Assembly (NCBI RefSeq): GCF_025965215.1
Contig: NZ_JAOPXI010000041.1
Coordinates: forward strand, 1 to 62,117
Direction: 5' to 3'
Source: Marmoricola sp.
GTDB taxonomy: Bacteria; Actinomycetota; Actinomycetes; Propionibacteriales; Nocardioidaceae
DNA length: 62,117 bases
This document shows positions 28,325 through 36,739 of this stretch, in pieces; within the stretch, counting starts at the first letter, position 1, and each line of letters begins with the position of its first letter. The position numbers and the translations under genes were made by a program. The notes below the pieces were generated by a model. The model had not been told where the DNA came from. It saw only the letters and a list, made by a program, of their open reading frames with translations, and searched no databases.

Positions 28325-29186
28325 CCTGATCGCCGTCGCCGACCGCTTGTACGCGGAACCGGCGGCGACATTCACGCCACGCCGCGACCAGGAGGCGAAG
28401 GCGTGCGCCGACAAGGATCTGGCCGCACGCATCAAGGCCTTGAAGAAGCCGTCGACCGCAGCGTGCGCGGTCAACCTGCTGGTACGCCGGGAGAGCGAGC
28501 AGATCGACCAGGTGCTCGCGATCGCGGAGTCCCTGCGCGCCGCTGCGGCCTCGATGGACGGTGAGGAGCTGCGGGCCCTGACCCGGCAGCGGCGCCAGCT
28601 GACGGCGGCGCTGACCTCCAGCGCACGGGACCTCGTCAGGCTCGAGGGCGTGCGGCTGACCACCGCGGTGGCAGACCAGGTCGAGGGGATGCTGACGGCC
28701 GCGATGCTCGATCCGCGGGCGGCCGAGGTCGTGCGCAGCGGACTTGTTGTCACCGCATTCACCTCGACTGGTCTCTCCGAGCTCGATGTCTCCGCGGTGT
28801 GCGCCGTTCCCGAGGTCGCCGGCCACGCGGCGACGCCCGTCGAGCCCGCCCCGCCGACCCTGCACGTCGTACCGGACGATGGGATCCGGCTGGAGGTCGC
28901 GCGAGATCGCGTCTCCGAGGCCGAGCTCGCCGCGGCCGGGGCGCGCGAAGAGCTGGAGCACCAGTTGGCCCGGGTCAGGAACCTGAACGCGCGACGGCTT
29001 CAGCTGCAGGGCGAGATCGAGGAGCTGCGCCGCACGCTGGCCGGGCTCGAGGACGACGTCGACTCCCTCGACGACGAGCTCGAGGAGGCGGACGAGAGCG
29101 CCGCGGTCGCCCAGGGCGACGTCGAGGAGGCCGAAGCCGACCTGGCTGGAGCTCGCAAGGAACTGGACCGGCTCGAGGGGATCTAG
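28311..29186 (+). CDS. Conserved coiled-coil protein of unknown function
   Basis: The 291-residue protein has a helical N-terminus (1-110) with basic segments (RDQEAKACADKDLAARIKALKK), a variable Pro-containing linker (165-190), and a long coiled coil from about 200 to 290 with a highly acidic stretch near LEDDVDSLDDELEEADE. No signal peptide or membrane segment. The ATG at 28311 lies within the CinA-type gene, so translation is likely coupled. It is convergent with glpK with a 4-base overlap. Function not recognised. Confidence 0.75.
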   Translation: MSSADLIAVADRLYAEPAATFTPRRDQEAKACADKDLAARIKALKKPSTAACAVNLLVRRESEQIDQVLAIAESLRAAAASMDGEELRALTRQRRQLTAALTSSARDLVRLEGVRLTTAVADQVEGMLTAAMLDPRAAEVVRSGLVVTAFTSTGLSELDVSAVCAVPEVAGHAATPVEPAPPTLHVVPDDGIRLEVARDRVSEAELAAAGAREELEHQLARVRNLNARRLQLQGEIEELRRTLAGLEDDVDSLDDELEEADESAAVAQGDVEEAEADLAGARKELDRLEGI

Positions 29187-30688
29187 GTCGCCCAACCCTT
29201 GCTGCGCTCCACGGCTCGTTGCCACAGCGCGTAGGCAGCCGCCGACCTCTCCGCTGCTGCCGGGTCGGGCTCGAAGCGCCGGTCGAGCTGCCAGGTCTCG
29301 CGCAGGTCGTCGGTCGAGTTCCAGACCCCGGTGCCGAGGCCGGCCATGAACGCGGCCCCGAGCGCCGTGGTCTCCACGATCCGCGGCCGCTCGACGGCGA
29401 CGCCGAGCAGGTCGGCCTGGAGCTGGCAGAGCAGGTCGTTGGCGGCCGCGCCGCCGTCGACGGCCACCGAGGTCAGCGCGGGCATGGTGTCGATGACGTC
29501 GCGGACCTCGAAGGTGATCGCTTCCAGGGTGGCCCGGACCAGGTGGGCCCGGGTGGTTCCGCGGGTCAGGCCGAGGATCGTGCCGCGCGCGTGCGGGTCC
29601 CAGTGCGGTGCGCCCAGACCGGTCAGCGCCGGGACGAAGACGACCCCCTCGGTGGAGGCGACCGTGGCCGCGATGGCTGCGGTCTCGGCGGCAGTACCCA
29701 CGATCTGCAGCCCGTCGCGCAGCCATTGGACGGCCGCTCCGGTCACGAAGATCGCACCCTCGAGCGCGTAGGTGATGGCCCCGGACGGATCCCGCCAGCC
29801 GGCGGTGGAGAGCAGGCCGGCCTCGGAGCGGGCCACCTCGTGACCGGTGTTGGTGAGGATGAAGGATCCCGTGCCGTAGGTGCACTTGGAGTCGCCCAGG
29901 TCGAAGCAGGTCTGCCCGAACAGGGCCGACTGCTGGTCGCCGGCGATTCCGGCGACCGGAAGGTCGAGATCCAGGAAGCTGCGCGGGTCGGTCCGGGCCA
30001 GGTCACCCCAGTTGTCGACGATCTCAGGGAGGGCGTCGATCGGGACCCCGAAGAGTGCGCACAGCTCGTCGGACCAGGCGCCCTGTTCGAGGTCGAAGAG
30101 CAGGGTGCGCGACGCGTTCGAGACGTCCGTGATGTGCCACGTGCCGCGTGTCATCCGGGCGATCAGGTACGAGTCGACGGTTCCGATCGCGTACCGGCCG
30201 GACTCGACGAGCGCCCAGGTGCTGGGCTCGTGCTCGGCGAGCCAGGACAGCTTCGTTCCGGAGAAGTACGGGTCCAGGCGCAGGCCGGTGAGCTCGGTGA
30301 CGCGCGGCTCGTGGCCCGCGGCCCGGAGCCGTTCGCAGATCTCCGCCGTACGACGGTCCTGCCAGACGATCGCGCGGCGTGGCGATCCGAGGGTCTCGCG
30401 GTCCCAGAGCAGGATCGTCTCGCGCTGGTTGGTGATGCCGATGCCGGCGAGCTCGGAGGTGCGACCGCCCCACGTCGTGAGGGCGGCGCGAGCTGCCTCG
30501 AGAGTGGCTTGCCAGATCTCCTCGCCCGAGTGCTCGACCCAGCCGGGCTGCGGGAAGTGCTGGCCGAACTCCTGATACCCCTTCGCAGCGATCGCACCGG
30601 CCTGGGTGACGACGAGTGCCGTCACCCCGGTGGTGCCTGCGTCGATGGCCAGGATGAACGTGTCAGACGCGGAGCTCATGTCCGCCAT
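29183..30688 (-). CDS. glpK: Glycerol kinase
   Basis: The enzyme phosphorylates glycerol to glycerol-3-phosphate. The 501-residue FGGY-family protein shows the phosphate-1 motif AIDAGTTGVTALV, GWVEHSGEEIWQ, the substrate/hinge region ITNQRETILLWDRETG-like (here ETLGSP), KCTYGTGSFILTNTG and VDGGAAANDLLCQLQADLLG. Two starts are possible (30688 or ATG at 30679). No glpF or glpD is next to it. Confidence 0.96.
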   Translation of the reverse strand: MADMSSASDTFILAIDAGTTGVTALVVTQAGAIAAKGYQEFGQHFPQPGWVEHSGEEIWQATLEAARAALTTWGGRTSELAGIGITNQRETILLWDRETLGSPRRAIVWQDRRTAEICERLRAAGHEPRVTELTGLRLDPYFSGTKLSWLAEHEPSTWALVESGRYAIGTVDSYLIARMTRGTWHITDVSNASRTLLFDLEQGAWSDELCALFGVPIDALPEIVDNWGDLARTDPRSFLDLDLPVAGIAGDQQSALFGQTCFDLGDSKCTYGTGSFILTNTGHEVARSEAGLLSTAGWRDPSGAITYALEGAIFVTGAAVQWLRDGLQIVGTAAETAAIAATVASTEGVVFVPALTGLGAPHWDPHARGTILGLTRGTTRAHLVRATLEAITFEVRDVIDTMPALTSVAVDGGAAANDLLCQLQADLLGVAVERPRIVETTALGAAFMAGLGTGVWNSTDDLRETWQLDRRFEPDPAAAERSAAAYALWQRAVERSKGWAT

Positions 30689-30725
30689 CCTGTCAGGAGC
30701 GCTCGGCCGTCAGCAGTGCACGACG

Positions 30726-31538
30726 TCATCCGCGCAGGATCGCCAGGACCTGCTCGTCGATCCAGCTGCCGTCGTCGGCGACGCGCATCTCGTAGTTCTC
30801 GGTGCCGACCCAGCTGGCCAGGTCGGCGTGGCCCGCAGCCCGGACGAGGCGGTCGATCTCGACCTCCAGCTCGGGAGTGACCGCGACCTTCTCGGCGTCG
30901 GTCGACGCGGTCAGGTACAGGTCGTTGAGGTCCAGCAGGCGGGCCAGCTCCGGGATCGGAGCCGCCGCATCGTCGACGCGGAGGTCCACCGCGACGTCGT
31001 CCAGGCCGCCGTACCCCGCCCCCTCGCTGACCACGAGCAGGGCCGCGGACTGGCGTCCGCGCTTGTCGCCGCCGGCGGCGTCGCCGGAAGTCAGGGCAGC
31101 GAGGAGACGGCGCGCGAGCGAGGGCTCGTCGATCGAGTCGTCCCAGGCCGCCTTCATGGCCTCGACCACCTCGGGGCCGGCCAGGATGTTGCCCTGGATC
31201 GCAAGACCCTCGGCAGTGAGGCCGCCCGCCCAGTCGTAGCAGGCCGAGCCGGTGTAGGTCACGGCCAGGCCGTCGACGTCGACGATCCCGATCTGCCGGT
31301 GGTCGCGCTTCTCGTCCTCCTCGAGCATCCGGTCCAGCGCGACCTGCGCTGTGGCGCCTTCGTCGAGGAGCGAGAGTCCGATGCCCTTCCAGGACAGGTT
31401 GGCCTCGGCCTGGGTGGCCAGCGCGCCGATCCCGGCCACCGCGGCGGGCACGGCGCTGCCGACGGCGAGGAACTTGGAGGCGACAGCCACGCCCCAGGAC
31501 TGGCCGTCGGCGGACCGGGCCACGATCGAGAACGTCAT
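30726..31538 (-). CDS. DUF1028 domain protein (Ntn-hydrolase-like)
   Basis: The 270-residue protein opens with the DUF1028 signature TFSIVARSADGQSWGVAVASKFLAVGSAVP, followed by TQAEANLSWKGIGLSLL and LAIQGNILAGPEVVEAM. The family is predicted to share the Ntn-hydrolase fold; its reaction is unknown. Its C-terminal 80 residues resemble the small extra domain often attached in this family. It lies 37 bases upstream of glpK on the same strand and may be co-transcribed. Confidence 0.88.
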   Translation of the reverse strand: MTFSIVARSADGQSWGVAVASKFLAVGSAVPAAVAGIGALATQAEANLSWKGIGLSLLDEGATAQVALDRMLEEDEKRDHRQIGIVDVDGLAVTYTGSACYDWAGGLTAEGLAIQGNILAGPEVVEAMKAAWDDSIDEPSLARRLLAALTSGDAAGGDKRGRQSAALLVVSEGAGYGGLDDVAVDLRVDDAAAPIPELARLLDLNDLYLTASTDAEKVAVTPELEVEIDRLVRAAGHADLASWVGTENYEMRVADDGSWIDEQVLAILRG

Positions 31539-31605
31539 GGCGCGACCCTACTCACACTGGCTACTGTGGGCGGGCTCACTTGAACGTTCCAATTGGAGGA
31601 GAAGC

Positions 31606-32643
31606 ATGCGCGTCGGAGTTCTCACCGGGGGTGGCGACTGCCCTGGACTCAACGCAGTGATCAGGGCCGTCGTACGCAAGGGGGTCAAGGAGTACGACTA
31701 CGAGTTCGTCGGATTCCGCGACGGGTGGCGCGGACCGCTCGAGGGGCTGACGATGCCTCTCGGGATCGACCAGGTCCGCGGGATCCTGCCCCGCGGCGGC
31801 ACGATCCTGGGGTCCTCGCGCACCAACCCCTTCAAGGTGGAGGACGGCGTCGAGCAGATCAAGGCCAACCTGGCGGCAGCCGGTGTCGACGCCCTGATCG
31901 CGATCGGGGGAGAGGACACGCTCGGGGTCGCGACGAAGCTGCACGATCTCGGCGTGAAGGTCGTCGGGGTGCCGAAGACGATCGACAACGACCTCTCCGG
32001 GACCGACTTCACCTTCGGCTTCGACACCGCGGTCAACATCGCGTCCGAGGCGATCGACCGGCTGCACACCACCGCAGAGTCGCACCACCGTGTCCTCGTC
32101 GTGGAGGTGATGGGTCGCCACGCCGGGTGGATCGCCCTGCATGCCGGCATCGCCGGTGGCGCGAACGTCGTCCTGATTCCCGAGCGGCCCTTCGACATCG
32201 ACGAGGTCTGCCGCTACGTCGAGGCCCGCTTCGAGACCAAGTACGCGGTGATCATGGTCGTGTCCGAGGGAGCGGTCCCGATCGCGGCCACGGATGACAG
32301 TGGCATGACTCTTCTGACCGGGGAGAAGGACGCCTTCGGGCACGTGCGGCTCGGCGGCATCGGCGAACGACTGGCCAGCGAGATCGAGGCACGCACCGGG
32401 AAGGAGGCACGAGCGGTCGTCCTGGGCCATGTCCAGCGCGGCGGCACGCCGACGGCCTTCGACCGGTGGCTGGCCACCAGGTTCGGTCTGCACGCGATCG
32501 CCGCGGTGCACGACGGGGAGTTCGGTGCCATGGTCGCGCTGCGCGGCACCGACATCGTCCGGGTGCCGCTCAGTGAAGGCACCGCGACGCTCAAGCTCGT
32601 CAGTCCCGAGGAATACGCGGAGGCCGAGGTCTTCTTCGGTTGA
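31606..32643 (+). CDS. pfkA: 6-phosphofructokinase, group III, pyrophosphate-type specificity residues
   Basis: The 345-residue enzyme phosphorylates fructose-6-phosphate in glycolysis. GGGDCPGLNAVIR (residues 8-20), the catalytic TIDND (125-129), MGRHAGWIA (169-177) and GHVQRGGTPTAFDR are intact. The phosphoryl-donor positions are D104 in GGEDT and K124 in PKTIDND; in ATP-dependent enzymes these are both Gly. The D104/K124 pair is the PPi-dependent signature, as in the Amycolatopsis enzyme. GGAGGAG ends 6 bases before the ATG. A single-gene transcript is likely. Confidence 0.95.
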   Translation: MRVGVLTGGGDCPGLNAVIRAVVRKGVKEYDYEFVGFRDGWRGPLEGLTMPLGIDQVRGILPRGGTILGSSRTNPFKVEDGVEQIKANLAAAGVDALIAIGGEDTLGVATKLHDLGVKVVGVPKTIDNDLSGTDFTFGFDTAVNIASEAIDRLHTTAESHHRVLVVEVMGRHAGWIALHAGIAGGANVVLIPERPFDIDEVCRYVEARFETKYAVIMVVSEGAVPIAATDDSGMTLLTGEKDAFGHVRLGGIGERLASEIEARTGKEARAVVLGHVQRGGTPTAFDRWLATRFGLHAIAAVHDGEFGAMVALRGTDIVRVPLSEGTATLKLVSPEEYAEAEVFFG

Positions 32644-32646
32644 GCA

Positions 32647-33593
32647 TCAGGGGAGCAGGACGACCTTGCCGTTCGCACCGCCCGCCGCGACCAGGCGGTG
32701 CGCCTGGGCGACCTCGGCCAGCGCGAAGGTAGCGCCTACCGAGACGACGAGCGTGCCCTCGCCGGCGAGTCGCGCGAGCTCGGGGCGTGCCGCGGCGCGG
32801 AGCTCGTCGCCGGGGTCCGCCCCCGGGCCGCCCCCGAGCACCTGATCCCGGCTGCCGGGCCGGTGCTGAAGTTCGCGATGCTCGCGATCCGGCTCCGATC
32901 TGCCACCAGCGCCAGCGAGGTCTCGAGCGCCTCCTGGGAACCGATCAGGTCCAGGGCGACGTCGATCCCGTCCGGCGCCACGACCTGGACGCGCTCGAGC
33001 AGACCGGCGCCGTAGGCGACCGGCTCGGCGCCGAGGAGGATCAGCGCCTCGTGGCGTCGCGGGCTGGCTGTCGCGATTACCCGGGCGCCGCGGAGCTTCG
33101 CGAGCTGGATCACCATCAGTCCGACGCCGCCGGAGGCGCCGTGCACCAGAAGGGTGTCCCCGGCGTCGACGGAGGTCGCCGTCAGCAGGTGGACAGCGGT
33201 GGCCCCGGTGACCATCAGGCCGCCGGCCTCGGGCCAGCCGAGCGCGGCAGGCTTAGGAATCACCGCTGCTGCCGGTACGACGACCTGGTCGGCGTACGCG
33301 CCGCCGATCGGGAACGCGATCACCTCGTCGCCGACCGCGATCGGGCCTTCGGGTCCGACGGCATCGGGGCCCACCGCGGTGACCACACCGGCCGCCTCAA
33401 GGCCGAGGCGTCTCGGTAGCGCTGCGGGATCGGCGCCCATCATCCCGCTGTACAGCTTGATGTCGATCGGGTTCACGCCGGCTGCGCGAACGTCGAGCGC
33501 TACCTCCCCCGGACCGGGGGCCGGCAGGTCGATCTGCGCCAGGGTCAGGGACTCGGGGCCGCCGTAGGACGCGGCCTGCACGATGGTGGTCAT
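32647..33593 (-). pseudogene. Zinc-type/quinone oxidoreductase (MDR superfamily) with frameshift near 32840
   Basis: The N-terminal part (from ATG at 33593) is a clear medium-chain dehydrogenase/reductase: GVNPIDIKLYSGMMG, the quinone-reductase segment LLVHGASGGVGLMVIQLAKLRGARVIATA, and DGIDVALDLIGSQEAL. After STGPAAGIR the frame runs into unrelated Arg/Ser-rich sequence, while the natural C-terminus (LGGGPGADPGDELRAAARPEL to ANGKVVLLP) continues in another frame at 32647-32841. Adding one base near 32840 would restore one protein of about 315 residues. It may be a recent pseudogene or a sequencing error. Confidence 0.85.
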
Positions 33594-33681
33594 GGCCGGT
33601 GAACCGCCTGGTTCTCCCGCGTATTCCGGTGCTCGACTGCCGGATTGTCGGCCGCCGATGCCCGGGACGTACGCTTGGCTG

Positions 33682-35037
33682 GTGTCAGATTCATCCACGC
33701 GCGGCCCGATCCCCGATCTCGCGAGCCTCCATGCCCTCGGCGCGGCTCAGCAGCCGACGTACCCGGACAGCGCCGCTGTCGACGCGGCCGTGGCACGCCT
33801 GCGCTCGTTCCCGCCGCTCGTGTTCGCAGGCGAGTGTGACGAGCTGACCGACAAGCTCGCGGCCGTCTCCCGTGGCGAGGCCTTCCTGCTCCAGGGCGGC
33901 GACTGTGCGGAGACGTTCGACGGCGTCACCGCCGACAACATCCGCAACAAGCTCCGGGTGCTGCTGCAGATGGCGGTCGTGCTCACCTACGCTGCGTCGG
34001 TCCCGGTCGTGAAGCTGGGTCGGTTCGCAGGCCAGTACGCCAAGCCGCGCTCCTCGGACCTGGAGACCCGCGACGGGGTCACGCTGCCGGCGTACCGGGG
34101 CGATGCGGTCAACGGCTTCGAGTTCACTGAAGCCTCCCGGATCCCCGACCCGCAGCGGCTCGTCGAGGTCTACCACTCCTCGGCGTCCACCCTGAACCTG
34201 GTGAGGGCCTTCACGACCGGGGGGTACGCCGACCTGCGTCAGGTGCACGCCTGGAACACCGACTTCGTGATGGGCTCGGCCGTCGGCAGCCGTTACGAGG
34301 CCGTGGCCAACGAGATCGACCGGGCGCTGACCTTCATGCAGGCGATCGGCGCCGACCCGGACGAGTTCCACCGGGTCGAGATGCACTCGAGCCACGAGGC
34401 GCTGGTGCTCGAGTACGAGCACGCGCTGACCCGGATCGACTCGCGCACCGAGCTTCCCTACGACGTCTCGGGCCACTTCGTGTGGATCGGCGAGCGCACC
34501 CGCCAGCTCGACGGTGCGCACGTCGAGCTGCTCAGCCGGATCCAGAACCCGATCGGCGTCAAGCTCGGCCCGACATCGAGCGCCGACGACGCGATCGCGC
34601 TGGCCGCGCGGCTGAACCCTGAGAACACGCCCGGTCGGCTGACCTTCATCACCCGGATGGGGGCAGGGAAGGTCCGCGACCTGCTGCCACCCCTGGTGGC
34701 GAAGGTCGAGGCGGCGGGAGTCCAGGTCGCCTGGGTTTCCGACCCGATGCATGGCAACACCTACGAGGCGTCGTCGGGATACAAGACCCGCCGCTTCGAC
34801 GACGTGATCGCCGAAGTGCAGGGCTTCTTCGACGTCCATCGGGCGCTCGGTACCTGGCCCGGCGGTATCCACGTCGAGCTGACCGGTGACGACGTCACCG
34901 AATGCGTCGGCGGTGGCGAGGAGCTGCTCGAGTCCGACCTGGCGGACCGCTACGAGTCGGTCTGCGACCCGCGTCTCAACAGGGTCCAGTCGCTCGAGCT
35001 CGCGTTCCTCGTTGCGGAGATGCTCCGCAAGGCCTGA
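33682..35037 (+). CDS. aroG: Class II 3-deoxy-7-phosphoheptulonate (DAHP) synthase
   Basis: This first enzyme of the shikimate pathway joins phosphoenolpyruvate and erythrose-4-phosphate. The 451-residue product has the class II features FLLQGGDCAETF, KLGRFAGQYAKPRSSDLE, HSSHEALVLEYEHALTR and WVSDPMHGNTYEASSGYKTR. The GTG at 33682 fits the family N-terminus; an upstream in-frame start at 33583 would add 33 atypical residues overlapping the divergent oxidoreductase. M. tuberculosis AroG (Rv2178c) is the same class and lies near pknL, as here. Confidence 0.95.
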   Translation: MSDSSTRGPIPDLASLHALGAAQQPTYPDSAAVDAAVARLRSFPPLVFAGECDELTDKLAAVSRGEAFLLQGGDCAETFDGVTADNIRNKLRVLLQMAVVLTYAASVPVVKLGRFAGQYAKPRSSDLETRDGVTLPAYRGDAVNGFEFTEASRIPDPQRLVEVYHSSASTLNLVRAFTTGGYADLRQVHAWNTDFVMGSAVGSRYEAVANEIDRALTFMQAIGADPDEFHRVEMHSSHEALVLEYEHALTRIDSRTELPYDVSGHFVWIGERTRQLDGAHVELLSRIQNPIGVKLGPTSSADDAIALAARLNPENTPGRLTFITRMGAGKVRDLLPPLVAKVEAAGVQVAWVSDPMHGNTYEASSGYKTRRFDDVIAEVQGFFDVHRALGTWPGGIHVELTGDDVTECVGGGEELLESDLADRYESVCDPRLNRVQSLELAFLVAEMLRKA

Positions 35038-35105
35038 GCAGCGCGCACTGGTCGTAGTACCAAGGTCTTATATCTCGACGCGGCGGATCGCGGTTGACTT
35101 GAGGC

Positions 35106-35717
35106 ATGCGCCTCCGTAGCCCTCGGGCAGTCGTCGCCTACGTCGTCCTGTCCCTCCTGGCTCTGCTCGCGGCCCTGGCCGGAGTCCTCCTGGTCAACGC
35201 GGCCGGCCCAGCCGATGCGGCCACGACCACCGTCGGAGTGGCGAACTACGCCTTCACGCCGTCCTCGGTGCAGGTCGCCATGGGCGGTACGGTCGCCTGG
35301 GAGTTCCACGGCGACCACACCACGACGTCCAACGAGGGTTTCTGGGACTCCGGCGAGCGGACCTCGGGCAGCTTCGTCCACGCGTTTCCCGATGCCGGGA
35401 ACTTCGGCTACCACTGCATGATGCACCCGTTCATGACCGGCATGGTCCGGGTACCGCTGAGGGCGGCCGGCCGGCCGCTGACGGGCTATCGGCTGACCTG
35501 GAGCGTCCGGTCGAGCACGCCGGCATCCCTCCGCTACGACGTCCAGTACAAGGTCTCCGGCGCTACAAGGTGGACCTCGTTCCGCTCTGCCACAGTCCAG
35601 CGATCGGCGCGGTTCAACCCTGCGCGCAGCGCCACCTACCTGGTGCGTGCCCGGACCCGGAGGGTGGGAGGCGGCACGTCGGGCTGGACAGCCGCGCTGC
35701 ACGTGGTGATCCGCTGA
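35106..35717 (+). CDS. Secreted cupredoxin-domain protein
   Basis: The 203-residue precursor has a signal peptide (about 1-38, ending near GPADAA) and a plastocyanin-like domain. Likely copper ligands are His in FHGDHTTT, then Cys, His and Met in GYHCMMHPFMTGMVRV, the expected H-C-H-M order of type 1 copper sites. A second domain (about 120-200; LTWSVRSSTPASLRYDVQYK) looks like a fibronectin type III fold. It is probably an extracytoplasmic electron carrier or copper binder. A TTGACT element lies at 35095-35100, too close to be this gene's -35. Confidence 0.85.
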   Translation: MRLRSPRAVVAYVVLSLLALLAALAGVLLVNAAGPADAATTTVGVANYAFTPSSVQVAMGGTVAWEFHGDHTTTSNEGFWDSGERTSGSFVHAFPDAGNFGYHCMMHPFMTGMVRVPLRAAGRPLTGYRLTWSVRSSTPASLRYDVQYKVSGATRWTSFRSATVQRSARFNPARSATYLVRARTRRVGGGTSGWTAALHVVIR

Positions 35718-35734
35718 TCGGTACGCTCGATCCC

Positions 35735-36736
35735 GTGATCGACCTCCGCTCCGACACCCTCACCCGACCTAGCGCTGGAATGCGGCGCGCGATGGCAGAA
35801 GCCGAGGTCGGCGACGACGTGTACGGCGAGGATCCGACGGTCATCGCGCTCGAGGAGCGGATCGCCGGGATGTTCGGCAAGGAGGCGGCCCTGTTCGCCC
35901 CGACCGGCTCGATGGCCAACGTGCTCGCGGTCGCGGCCCTGGTCGGCCCGGGCCAGGAGGTGCTGTGCGAGTCGCGTGCGCACATCCTGCGCGCGGAGCT
36001 CGGTGCCCACGGAGCCCTGACCGGCCTGACCAGTCGTACGTGGGCCCATCCCGATGGCCAGATCGACCTCGCCGCGATCGACTCGCTCTACGCGCCCGAC
36101 ATGGGGCCTTTCTTCGTCAGGACCGCAGCGGTGTCGGTGGAGAACACCCACAACTTCGCCGGTGGTTCGGTCCTCCCGCTCGACGACCTCCGGGCGCTGC
36201 GCACCTGGGCCGACACGATCGGGTGCGCTGTTCACATCGACGGCGCCCGGATCTGGAACGCCCACATCGCGACGGGGACCAGCTTCGAGGACTACGGTGC
36301 GATCGCCGATGTCCTGGCGGTCTGCCTGTCCAAGGGCCTCGGTGCCCCGATCGGCTCCCTGGTCGTCGGTTCCCGCGAGGTGATCGACGCCTCCCGGGTG
36401 CGGCGCAAGCGCATGGGTGGCGGGATGCGGCAGGTCGGTGTGCTGGCAGCCGCCGGCATGTACGCCCTGGACAACAACATCGACCGAATGGTCGAGGACC
36501 ACGAGAACGCCGGGCTGATCGCTGAGATCTGCGGGCTCGATCCGGCTTCGGTTCCGACCAACATCGTCGTCGTCGACGTGCCGTCGGCCGCGGACGTCGT
36601 CGCAGCAGCCGCGGAGCAGGGGATCCGGATCGGCGCCGTCGGGCCGCGCCGGGTCCGGCTGCTGACCCACCTCGACATCAGCCGCGCCGAGGCCGAGCAG
36701 GCAGGCAAGGTGCTGGCGTCCGTGATTGGCGCCTGA
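35735..36736 (+). CDS. Low-specificity L-threonine aldolase family protein
   Basis: The 333-residue PLP enzyme (fold type I) matches beta-eliminating lyase/threonine aldolases that split threonine or allo-threonine to glycine and acetaldehyde. It opens IDLRSDTLTRPSAGMRRAMAEAEVGDDVYGEDPTV. VENTHNFAGG, HIDGARIWNA (Asp binding the PLP nitrogen) and the Schiff-base Lys in CLSKGLGAPIGS follow. The start is GTG at 35735. It is 17 bases after the cupredoxin gene and may be co-transcribed. Confidence 0.93.
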   Translation: MIDLRSDTLTRPSAGMRRAMAEAEVGDDVYGEDPTVIALEERIAGMFGKEAALFAPTGSMANVLAVAALVGPGQEVLCESRAHILRAELGAHGALTGLTSRTWAHPDGQIDLAAIDSLYAPDMGPFFVRTAAVSVENTHNFAGGSVLPLDDLRALRTWADTIGCAVHIDGARIWNAHIATGTSFEDYGAIADVLAVCLSKGLGAPIGSLVVGSREVIDASRVRRKRMGGGMRQVGVLAAAGMYALDNNIDRMVEDHENAGLIAEICGLDPASVPTNIVVVDVPSAADVVAAAAEQGIRIGAVGPRRVRLLTHLDISRAEAEQAGKVLASVIGA

Positions 36737-36739
36737 CCC

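Noticed and set aside
28799-30880. Very long plus-strand open frame opposite glpK
   Set aside because: It is low-complexity (Gly/Arg/Asp/Glu), antisense to a textbook glycerol kinase, and has no start context or family match.
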